Positions 48,560 through 58,735 of a stretch of DNA of 64,000 nucleotides are shown in pieces. The notes under the pieces are model-generated. The model had not been told where the DNA came from and ran no database searches. It saw nothing but the letters and a program-made list of their open reading frames with translations. The translations under genes and the position numbers were made by a program. The DNA is taken from positions 1-64,000 of the forward strand of contig JAUIRK010000028.1 in the NCBI GenBank assembly GCA_030549495.1, read 5' to 3'. Position 1 is the first letter of the stretch. Each line of letters opens with the position of its first letter. Source of the DNA: Nectonema munidae (lineage: Eukaryota; Nematomorpha; Nectonematoida; Nectonematidae).

Positions 48560-51500
48560 TTTTTGTAAATTTATTATTTAAACACATCAAGTTATACAAA
48601 ATTACACAGCAAAAAGACAGAATCAGCTCTATCCAAACTTACGGAATATCTAGAGCACTCCATTTCATCTCAAAAAACAACATATGTCTTGTTCCTCGAT
48701 ATCGACAACGCCTTCAACAGCGCCTGACACCCTGCGATCCAATTCAACATGCATCTTAAGCGCTATCCACCCTACATCATCAAATTTATCAGCAACTATT
48801 TACTTAATCGCTGCCTAATCTTTCGCGACAAAGATCTCTGCACAATCCATACTCGGTAAATCTTCTCCAAATGACCGCACTTTACAACACCCTTAAGTTC
48901 ACTGCCAGCTCACTGAAGATTTCCTTCAATACATCTAAAACTTCTTTAATTCACTTTACACGAAAACATTCTCCACACTTATCACCCTTATCAAACCATC
49001 AGTGACGATAAAATACCTCGGACTCACTTCCCAATCGAACCTCAAATGGTCCACCCACTTTAAAAATACATACACAAAACTCTCAAAAATTCTTTTTCTA
49101 TTAAATAGAGCCATTTCATAGAAATGGGGCATCAAAATTACACATTCCCTCTTCATATATAAATCTCTCATCCTCCCAGCCCTTCAATACGGCCTTCTAT
49201 CATGGGGTGCAACGCTTGCTCACCCCTCAACCTTAACTTTCCTTTTAAAAATTCACCGTCTTAGTCTTTTAACTAACTCACAACAGCCAGGCCTTTGGAG
49301 CCGGAGTTTCATGAAATTATTAAAAGACGCTTCGGTAAAGTAACTATTTTGGATCAATCTACTAGATGGGGTAGTACCTATGTTATGATAAAGCGCTTAC
49401 TTGAATTAAAATCCGTTTTATTAAACACGGCAGATACTGATGTATCTCTTACGGAATCATTCTGGGACCAAACGAAATGTTTAGAAAGGTAAAATTTTTA
49501 CATTTGGTAAAATAACCAAAAAATTTCGGGGCGAAGATTTAACTCCTGATCAATTTTTTAAAGAATGGAGATCCTTAATATTTTTTTCTCTAATGTTAAA
49601 CGCTTGTTAGGAGACGAAAAATGTATGAAAAATGAATTTCTGCTTGCTGGAATTTATCTTGATCCAAGGTACAGATGTCTACTTTCGCTTGAACAAATAT
49701 CAAAAGCCAGAGAGTCTGTCAAAAATATTGTGTGTAAAATGAGAACAGCTGACAATCAAAGCGATTTTTTAGCATTGCAAGAATATTCGAAATCTGTGGG
49801 GGAATCTTCGTCAAGTAGTTCTTCACCTCTATATGAATTCGAAGAGATAACTTTTGATTTTGAGAAAGTTCTTGACAAGCAACAAAAAAGACAATCAAGA
49901 AAAAAACGCTTAAAAAAATCAGTGTCGTCAACAATATCTGATTTTGAACTTCAGATCAAAAAATCTTTTTCTGAAATTGAAAAATTTTGACCGTTTTTCG
50001 AATTTGTCTTGTGATGAAGCAATTAAAAGTTATCCTGAAATTATTAAAGACGAAGCTAAAATTATAACTGTTTTGTCTACAACACAAGTAAGTGTGGAAC
50101 GCCTTTTTTCGGCTTTAAAAATTTTGAAATCAGATTTACGTAGTAGTCTCAAAAAGGACATTTTGGAAGCAATGCTATTTTTAAGAACAAACACATAAAT
50201 AAAGTTTTGAAATATTTGTCTAATTGAAAACGATATAAATCTTAAACTTTATGTATAATAATTAAGAATAGTATAATTTTGTATAAATAAACCGAACTTT
50301 ATGTATAACTGAAAGAAATCACAATAAATATTGGAGCCGGAGCCGAAGCCGTAGTCAAAAAATCTATGCTCCGGTGCCGGAGTTAACTTCACCATCTACA
50401 CCGATATCTCATTCACCCAAAAATACACCCAACTACACTTATGCACCCCGCCTCTCCCCTGCATTTTGATATCATAATCAATACATCCAAAACACGTGCC
50501 GTCTCACACATAAAAGAATTGAGACACATCTCTAACTCTACCACACTAAGGATATTTACTGATGCCGCGAAAAAACCAAAAAAGTGCGCAATCGTTCTCT
50601 CATTCTATAGAGGTGAGTCACTTTCCGCATTCTTCACCACAAGCCTACCACTTAATCATTTAAACACGATACTCGACGCCGAATGTCAAGCACTAATTGA
50701 ATCGTGCGACCACATCACCCAACATCAAAGACTCTATTCAATTTGAAGCAATCCAGTTTTATACCGACTCTCAAAACCTCGCTCGCGATTTACATCTCAG
50801 CAAAAACACACCATTCATGGTTGCCAAACCATTCTCGAAACTACAATTTCTCTCCACCCACTTTACCATCTCTGTATTTTGGTGCCCTGTCCATTCCAAC
50901 GTTCACGAAAATATACACGTTGACTTCCTCGCCAAAAGAACCCTCTCAAAACCGTGCAGACACTCTTGACCTCTTTACATCCCAGCGTTTTTATCCACGA
51001 ACTCATGCAATACACTAAAAAACAATGGCAATTGTCAGTCACCCAATCGACAAACACCTTTCTATCCCACATAACTGACATAACCGCCGTTCATCAATCT
51101 TGGTCAAAACACAGTTAATAATCCAAGTTAAGAAGTTAAAACAAGTTAACAATGCTTCACGATCTATTATACGGTGGCTCTCTGGTCACTGCCTTTGCAA
51201 AAATTACCTTTTTCATATCAAACTTTCCGACACTCAGTCCCGCTGTTTCTGTGACGCAGTTTGTGAATCATCCCACCACCTAACTTTCATTTGGCCATTT
51301 TTTATCTCTCATGTCCACGAATTAATAAACAGTTGTGTTTCAACTCTCGGTCATTTTCCCAACAATCTGAATGAACTACTAACACACCCGACACTATTAA
51401 TTTCCCTCTCCATGCTTTTACGAACTATTGAACCCATCCTAAATCTTCACTCGATAGCTTTCTTCCTCTCCTTTTTCTCTTTATTTCTTTTATTTCAGAC

Positions 51501-51640
51501 TCTCTTTAAAACCTGTATAAACAAAAAGACCGCCTCTATTCCCTACCAAGCATCTTGCAAGCATATCAATTCAGTTTTGGAAAATGCTTATAACTTTCTT
51601 ATAATAAACTTATAATTTTTTGATACATTATTATGATACT
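48560..51640 (+). mobile_element. RNase-H-bearing LINE remnant, split by a hAT
   Basis: RT traces: FLDIDNAFN (48692), then the post-catalytic block KYLGLTSQSNLKWSTHFK and SLILPALQYGLLSWGAT (49009-49215). The part carrying YADD is gone. After a hAT insertion the RNase H follows: RIFTDAAKK (about 50549), IQFYTDSQNLARDL (50751) and FWCPVHSNVHENIHVDFLAK (50878). A C-terminal cysteine-histidine motif (CFCDAVCESSHHL, about 51244) closes it. The order RT, RNase H, CCHH is that of I-, R1- or Tad-like clades. It is C-rich against its surroundings, 5'-truncated and broken in several frames. Confidence 0.75.
49283..50390 (+). mobile_element. hAT transposon remnant inside the LINE
   Basis: Transposase pieces: LDQSTRWGSTYVMIKRLLEL (49345-49410), LAGIYLDPRYRCLL (about 49645), and the dimerisation block STTQVSVERLFSALK with LEAMLFLRTNT (50077-50195). 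These are the C-terminal half of a hAT transposase. The right end carries GGAGCCGGAGCCG and later CCGGTGCCGGAG; the left edge has ggagccggagtt in direct and not inverted orientation, so the left end is lost. Frames change near 49492 and 49985. An 8-bp target duplication is not evident. Confidence 0.75.
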
Positions 51641-53000
51641 CTAAGTTTTATGATAAAAATTCAATTTTCGCTTTTTATTAAACTATTACCCAAAATAAGA
51701 TAAAAATAGCTTAAAAATTTTGATAAAGCTTAAAATTATATGTATAAAATTTAGGTTCTAGTTTAGTAAAATCCGCCCCCACCCCCCTCACCTCCCCCTA
51801 ATGTCAATTTATAGATCCGCCCCTTATATATAAAGTTAAATAGATTAACTACTTGAACTGGAACTTACTTATAAGAGATGAAAGCAATGAAAAATGTGAA
51901 GCGTATGATAGACGATAACATCGTAATTGGAGCTCGAGATGAAAATAAAGCAAATGAAGAGTGGCCAATGAGCATCGTCAGCATGTCAAGCACGTTTCGA
52001 AATATCTCGTCTTTTATAAGCCACTGGATCGATTTATAGGAGTGCATGAGTGATTCCGAATGTGGTAGCAGCATTGTGTGAAGATGAGTGCACACTGCAC
52101 ATGTGTAATGATAACAACATATGGACAATAATGTATCTGTATGAAACTATTGTTTTGTCTGTATTCTTTTATCACAGCCTGGCAAAAGTTGCAAAAACAA
52201 GATATACGCAGTAATGATTTTACTTCTGATGTTCCGCGTTACTGAGACTATTTACGTTATTCAGAAATTTTGCTGAAGTGCGTTTGGCCCCTGATATTTC
52301 ACTGAATTGACATTTAGCCAACGAATAATTCAAAAAAAGTTATCAAATGAACCTTTGAACGGTATCTGGACAAAATTCGCACTACAAAAATTCTCAAAAG
52401 TTAAAGTAGCAGTGACTTTAGTTTTCAGCGATACGAAATTTTGGTAGCGGGGATTTTGACTATGAACCCATTTGAAGGACGGTTATTTCACCTACAATGT
52501 AAATACAATTTGCCATTTTCCCAGACTTGTGTGGGCAATAAAATCCTGTTTCTAGTGTAAAAAAAAATTGTCTTCTAACTTGTCGTAGATAAAATTATTC
52601 ATCACAAAAGTTATGCATATGCGTCAAGATTATAAAAAGAAAAGAAAGCTGCAGATTTGTATTGAGCACAGGCTTACTGGAAGTGAAGCAACGCATACAA
52701 AAATTTTAAAAGGTGTGTTCATTTCCTGTCAAAAGTCCATTCGGTTATATGTCCATTTGGCCAAATGTCTGTAGAACCAAAAATTAGATCAAACCAACCT
52801 TACTGAAAAAAATACCAAAACCTTACTCACGCCTCCATAAATAAATGAACTTATTAAGTAAAATAAGTTAAAATACCGAATACTAAATTAGTGTTACAAA
52901 TTAATCCTAAATTTAAACTAAATGTTTTTCATAAAAGTTAATTAGATATCAGAGAAGAAAAAAACCAAAAGAAAATGTTTCAAATATGAAAAAGGAAATC
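51641..53000. other. No recognised gene
   Basis: A C-rich run (cccccacccccctcacctccccc) at 51775-51799 follows the LINE. 51860-52140 is less AT-rich and open on the minus strand for 87 codons, without a recognised domain. The rest, including short phrases such as tccatttggccaaatg near 52763, shows nothing assignable. Confidence 0.4.
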
Positions 53001-53500
53001 ACAACTACCTACAATGTAAAGGGTACTTTGATTGGAGATTAAAATGCATTGATGGTGGTGATGCAAACCTTGAAGACAGCAGGCTAATAGCAAGACCTCA
53101 ATCATCAAGACGTTGTAGCGTAGAGCACTGAAACCGTAAACTCTCTCAACAATTAAACCATTTCCTCGAGCACCGCTTGACTGGTTGACTCAGCAAAGCA
53201 AGTTTATAAAGAACCGCCTCATATACGCCATTAACACTTAATTAAGAAAATTTACTTGTCTACAAGCGCCAGTCAGTAGGAAACGAAACTACGCGAGAAA
53301 GTTCCGCTGATTTTCATTAAAAAATACACTGCCTTCTGACAAAATACGCATCTGGCTATCCCGGTTGTACACTCACTCATCGTTTGTGAGGAAACAATCT
53401 CGTCCGCATAACTCATCTTTCCGCACAAAAGCAGAAGATCACAAAGCAGAAGTCAGAGACAAATATATTGTCTCTGAGCCGCTGTCTAAGCATCTTTTTC
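53000..53500. other. GC-richer island with a perfect hairpin
   Basis: Base composition shifts visibly for about 450 bases. TCAGAGACAA (53453-53462) pairs with TTGTCTCTGA (53468-53477) around a 5-base loop. No frame of length, tRNA boxes or transposase is seen. It could be a host 5' exon or promoter, or an unrecognised element. Confidence 0.35.
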
Positions 53501-53534
53501 AGTAATATTAATAAGTTTTTATAAATATTTTTAA

Positions 53535-54390
53535 TGTTACATATATATTTCAACTATGCTGAATTCAGTGGTGATGTCCATTTTTATGAAAATCAATCAA
53601 ACCTGTCAAAAATTGATCTAAATGTGACAGCTCATCTCAAAAAGTTATCAAAATAAGTATATAAAGTTTTTTACACATGTATACCCATTTTCAACTATGC
53701 TGAATTCAGTGGTGATGTCCATTTTTTATCAAAATCAATCAAACCTGTCAAAAAATTGATTTATATTTGACAGCTCATCTCAAAAAGGAACTTTTTATTT
53801 AAATAATTATATAAAGTTTTTTACACATGTAGTATACCCATTTTCAAATATGCTGAATTCAGTGGTGATATTCATTTTTTTATGAAAATCAATTAAACCT
53901 GTCAAAAAATTGATCTAAATGTGTAACAGCTTATCTCAAAAAGAAACTTTTTATCTAAATAATTATATAAAGTTTTTTACACATGTAGTATACCCATTTT
54001 CAAATATGCTGAATTCAGTGGTGATATTCATTTTTTATGAAAATCAATCAAACCTGTCTAAAAATTGATCTAAATGTGACAGCTCATCTCAAAAAGAAAC
54101 TTTTTATTTAAATAATTATATAAAGTTTTTTACACATGTAGTATACCCATTTTCAAATATGCTGAATTCAGTGATGATATTCATTTTTTATGAAAATCAA
54201 TCAAACCTGTCAAAAAATTGATCTAAATGTGACAGCTGATCTCAAAAAGGAATTATTTATCTAAATAATTATATAAAGTTTTTTACACATCCCTTTTCAA
54301 GCATGCTGAATTCAGTGGTGATATTCATTTTTTATAAAAATCATTCAAACCTGTCAAAAAAGTGATTTACATATGACAGCTCATCTCAAA
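53535..54390 (+). repeat. Satellite array, ~150-bp period, six copies
   Basis: The core gctgaattcagtg occurs at 53558, 53699, 53852, 54008, 54161 and 54304, spacings 141 to 156. Each unit has tatgaaaatcaatcaaacct, a run to ctgtcaaaaaattgat, gtgacagctcatctcaaaaa and ataaagttttttacacatg. Copies 3 to 5 are closest to each other; the end copies are shorter and more diverged. Confidence 0.92.
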
Positions 54391-54564
54391 AAAGAAAAAT
54401 ATCGACCCCATGGCCCACATAGAAGTGGGAAAAGATGTCGTTAAAGATGAAGAAGTGGATAAGAGCTCGTAATATGTAAGCATGCTCAGTAGGAAGAATA
54501 TGGCGAGTGTAGGTTTACAAGAGATGAAGTATGAAAGTAAAGGCAATAAAATTATTAGAGGTGG

Positions 54565-54690
54565 TGGGGAGGTTCTAGGAGAAGCATTGGCGAAGTAGAA
54601 GCGTTGGCGATTTTACAATTGTTTGATGCTGCCGCTTTGCTTCCTTCTCATCTACATTAGCCACCATCTCCTTATCTTTTTTTCCTCATC
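54565..54690. repeat. Left arm of an inverted repeat around the piggyBac
   Basis: gtggggaggttctaggagaa, cattggcgaagtagaagcg and ttggcgattttacaat match, reversed, the sequence at 56780-56910 (atcgccaacgcttctccttc, gccaatccttctcc). Resemblance extends to cctcatcactt near 54685. The arms are well diverged. Confidence 0.5.
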
Positions 54691-54779
54691 ACTTTGTAGC
54701 ACATATGAATAATGCTAACTGTTACTGCTGCACATGACCACTGCCATATCACATATTTCCTCTATTTTTATCTTCACTT

Positions 54780-55290
54780 TTTTTGAAAGCAATACAGCTA
54801 GTATACATTAATTGCAAATGTCTAATTACATTTTTTTAATTATCACATCTTCATTATTGGTCTATCAATGTTGACAAGCAAAACAATAACCTAATAAAAA
54901 ATAAAAAACCTTTCAAAAATAATTGTTGCGAAATATCAGCTTAAAAAAGTTTATATTAGAGGGTATCATATTAATAATTTATACAATAAAACTTTGATTA
55001 AAAATTTAAGTCAGGATTTTAGATGTAAAATTGTAACTATAACAAAAACTGAATATTAATTTGAAGTAAATATTACACAAAACTGAAAAAAGTTTTTTTT
55101 AACCTTTACCCCTATATAAAAATTCTAAATGATAATTTCTTTTTAATCAAAAATGTCAACTACAAAAAAAATTCAACTTCTATATCTTGTCTAAAAAAAT
55201 CAACTACAGGTTTAAAAAATGGTGCTTTTTTTACGCTTTTACCCAACTTATTATACTAAATTCTAGAATTTTTATTAAAATTTTTTCTTA
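54780..55290. other. AT-rich stretch, nothing recognised
   Basis: No frame, repeat or motif of note up to the TTAA that starts the piggyBac element. Confidence 0.5.
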
Positions 55291-55291
55291 A

Positions 55292-56500
55292 CCCTTATTA
55301 CCCCTTCAATTCGATGCTACACATTACCCCTTCGGGTCCAAAATGGCCCATGTCTGTTTTTTTGTAATTGTTTTTTATTTTTTTTTCTGTTACCTAAATC
55401 ATTGTATTATTTCTAAATAAACATGACGTTCATAGATAAAATTTTCAAAATTTTACTCTATTATTGTTGGTGAAAATTCGTATTTTCTTTTATTTGAAGC
55501 CTTGGCAAACAAACAGAATTATTAAAAATTTTATTTAAAAAAGATATAACAAAGAAAAGTGTCAAATACACTTTTTACAGACACGTACATAATGTTCCTT
55601 GCATGCATGTTTGTCACATAAAAAGCATACTGAGTCAAACTTTTTGTCTCCTTCACACATATGACACCTACTCCGAATTCTTTTTTTTCTTTCGCATCTA
55701 AGTTTTCATTGGAAAATCCTCTTTTTATTTTTTCAACCAAGTTTTTTGATGTAACATTCCTTGGCATAGTTTTTCTTGTTTCAATGTGCTCCTTTACTAG
55801 TTGCTTTCCTAAATTGTCAAGAAAAAGTCTTCTTTTGTAAGGACTTCCTAAATTATTTGGAGGATCTACGTTCCAACGTGTCATACCATCTTTAGAAAAA
55901 ACACTCTTATCAAAATGCTCTTGAGAATCATTTTCATAGGTACAATCATCTGAACTAGTGGTGTCTTCTTGTACAGAAAGGTGATCTTCAAGTTCAGAAA
56001 GAAAGTCATCATTCTTAGAAGAATCTGAAGACGATGGCTCACTTAAAATTCTTTTTTTAGATATTTTCAATATGATATTTGACATTTTAGCAGAATGGAG
56101 TAAGAAAAAAATTTCAAAAAAATTTTAAAAATAAGTAAACTAAGTGATCAGCGTGCTTTACAGGAAGTATATCAACTTTATAATTTTTTTATCTGAAATA
56201 AATATATTATCGTTGTTTATATCTAATACAAAAAATATTGTTACTTTTAAAAATTTGAATTTTAAAGCATGTTATTAAAAAAAAATACATTGTACAAAAT
56301 GGACCCGAAGGGGCTTAGTGTGACTTTTTTTCTCACCGTTGTATCAATCTTCTAATAAACTAAAAATGCATCAAAAAATCTTTATTCATACATATAAAAT
56401 AAAGTCACGATGTATCAAAAAAATATTTTCTATCAAAAAATTTTTTTTAGAGTTTTAAAATAGAAAAAAAACCAAAATGGACCCAAAGGGGTAATAAGGG
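55292..56500. mobile_element. piggyBac transposon, internally deleted, intact ends
   Basis: Terminal inverted repeats CCCTTATTACCCCTT (55292-55306) and AAGGGGTAATAAGGG (56486-56500) are perfect and flanked on both sides by TTAA, the piggyBac target. A second pair of inner inverted repeats (CCCCTTCGGGTCCA near 55326 and TGGACCCGAAGGGG near 56302) lies inside. The total of 1209 bases is about half of an autonomous element. The coding remnant is on the minus strand. Confidence 0.93.
55562..56085 (-). pseudogene. piggyBac transposase: N-terminus joined to C-terminus
   Basis: It begins MSNIILKISKKRI with a serine- and acid-rich N-terminus (SSSDSSKNDDFLSELEDH) typical of piggyBac proteins. TRWNVDPPN follows, then the joined C-terminal LGKQLVKEHIETRKTMPRN. 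The final domain, RCHMCEGDKKFDSVCFLCDK and CKEHYVRVCKKCI, is the cysteine-rich DNA-binding end of piggyBac transposases. It lies one frame off because of an A run near 55683-55690. The whole DDD catalytic core is deleted between the first and last thirds, so the element is non-autonomous. Stop at 55562-55564. Confidence 0.88.
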
Positions 56501-56779
56501 TTAAACGAGCCTACGTTACTTAAAATTGTCCAAAATTTTATATTATAAAATAAAATTAGAAAAATTTTGAATATTAAAATTAAATTATTTCAATTATTTT
56601 AAAGTATTAAAAATGGAAAAACTATGCAATTTGAAAAGATTTTTGTTTATTCAAAACTATTTTCATAAATATTTTGTTATTAAAATAATAATTATTATAA
56701 ATAATAGTATGAGAGAAAAACGATGAATGATAACTATATGCGCAAGCAAAGTGTTTTATCGAGAGAGCGAGTAAGAAAA

Positions 56780-56910
56780 GTGATGAGGAAAAAAAAGAAT
56801 TGTGTGATAGTGGCCATGCACATGAACACGTTTGCGGCAACATCAAAAGAGAGAAAAATCGCCAACGCTTCTCCTTCGCCAATCCTTCTCCGTTTACCGG
56901 TGGGGAGGCT
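56780..56910. repeat. Right arm of the inverted repeat around the piggyBac
   Basis: Counterpart of 54565-54690. Both plus- and minus-strand frames across it (56622-56971) are incidental. The arms could be the ends of a larger palindromic element into which the piggyBac later inserted. Confidence 0.5.
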
Positions 56911-56959
56911 TACAAATTGTAATGGAGTGGTAATAATTCTAGGAAGGGAGGATTGGATT

Positions 56960-58235
56960 TATGGTACATAAGAAGTGGGCAGAGAAAGCCATTACTGTAA
57001 GACGCGTAAGTGTTAGGATAATAATTCTGGAATTAGCAGTGATTTTAGTAGACATATTGGCAAAGAGAGTACGAAGAGAGAGAAATATTTTTGAATTTTG
57101 CCGACAGTTTTAAACTAAAAATTTCAAATACACCGTTCAAAAAAGATGTAGATAAGTTGATAACTTATGAATCTGATCGATATATAACAACGATTTACTA
57201 CATTCTAGTAAGAAAAGAGAAGAGATTTAAAACGCCCATGCGATTTTTGGTGAAATAGTGATGCTACTAAAAAATTTTTCTAATGTATAATACTGGTATA
57301 ATGCATTTTAACTGAGATTAGAAAAGAATGACAGTCAAAGGGATTCATGTATCCATAGAGATGACATGACAGTATAACACATAATGACATTTTAAGAAAT
57401 TTTCATATATGTTAGCCAATAAAATTTTTATTGGGACCCCCAGCAAGTTCATGTTGAAAAATGCTAGGGCAAAATTCTATATTACAGATTCCAATTGAGT
57501 TCAGAGGCTTAGAAACAGGAAATCGTACTCAAAATAGTAAATAATTTTTTTAATTATCAACAAATTTCATTTATAATTTTTTAAAATTTTTATATAGTAG
57601 AAATTTTTTGTGAATAATTTTACAATTATAAAATGAAAAGACCACTAAATATTAAAAAGATAAAATTGTCATCCATTTTCGTTACCTCAATAAAGATAAT
57701 AATACTTTAAAACCATGTGGGTAAGCTGATTGGTTAGATATCATAGCACTTTCAGCAATAAGGCTATATGCCCTCAATATACTTTTTTAAAAGTTCGGAG
57801 CATTTGTGATCTAATCCCTAACTTTCAACTTTTAAGCTGAAGTTACACTCTAAGAATCATCGAGGCTCGGCCATTAGGGTAATAACGATGGCGAACAAAA
57901 GTCAATAAAGTTAAAAAAAAAAAGTATGTTCATTGTGTTCAACATGTTACGTACTTTCTAAAAATAATTTTTATTAGGTCAATAAAGTCAAAAAAATTTA
58001 CGTTAGATCAAAAAAAATTTTATTAAGTGAAAAAGAAAATATATTGGATCAAAAAAGTTAACCTCCAAAATACAAACTTTTCTTAACTTTCAAAAACATA
58101 TTGTTAGTCCTTTTACTCAAATAAACGCAAATTATTTAAAAAAATATCGAAATTACTTCAAATATAATAAATACTATTCTAATATTTTAATAAATTGACA
58201 TTAGGGACACCTTGTTATATAAGTGTATATATATA
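56960..58235. other. No recognised gene
   Basis: AT-rich. Near 57720-57790 ctgattggttagatatcata faintly resembles a tRNA A box but no B box follows. Repeated phrases gtcaataaagt and aaattta at 57895-58060 are low complexity. An AT dinucleotide run (58227-58245) borders the foldback element. Confidence 0.5.
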
Positions 58236-58289
58236 TATATATATCTCATAACCTGTACGGTTGAACGCGGGTAGACAACTTGCGTGTTA

Positions 58290-58460
58290 TCTTCAACCCG
58301 TATATTACGATGATTCTTCTCCAACCTGTATTCTACGATGATTCATCTCCAAACTATAAACTACAATGATTCATCTCCAACCTGTATACTAAGATGATTC
58401 ATCTCCAACCTGTATACTACGATGATTCATCTCTAACCTGTATACTACGATGGTTTCTAT
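58290..58460 (-). repeat. 27-base minisatellite of the left arm
   Basis: acgatgattcatctccaacctgtatact is repeated about six times with single-base changes; it is the reverse of the array at 62000-62170 and of 42315-42605. Confidence 0.9.
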
Positions 58461-58735
58461 TCCATGTACAAATAACTAGGGAGACAATGTTCAACTTTCT
58501 GTTCACATTCTGCTAGATGTAAGATTTGATATATCTCATTGGGGGAGATGATGCTACATAAGTTATTACCTATATACATTATACCTGTATACTACGATGC
58601 TTCATCTCCAAACTATATACCGCGATAATTCATCTCCAACCTATCAGTTCATAATTTGCTAGATGTAAGATTTGATATACCTCATTCGGGGAGAGGATGT
58701 TAGATAAGTTATTAATTTTTTCACGATATTAAATA

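Noticed and set aside
56622-56971. Overlapping ORFs on both strands right of the piggyBac
   Set aside because: They are short, without domain, and lie on the arm of an inverted repeat.
57720-57790. Second tRNA-like SINE
   Set aside because: Only an A-box-like phrase is present; no B box at the right distance.
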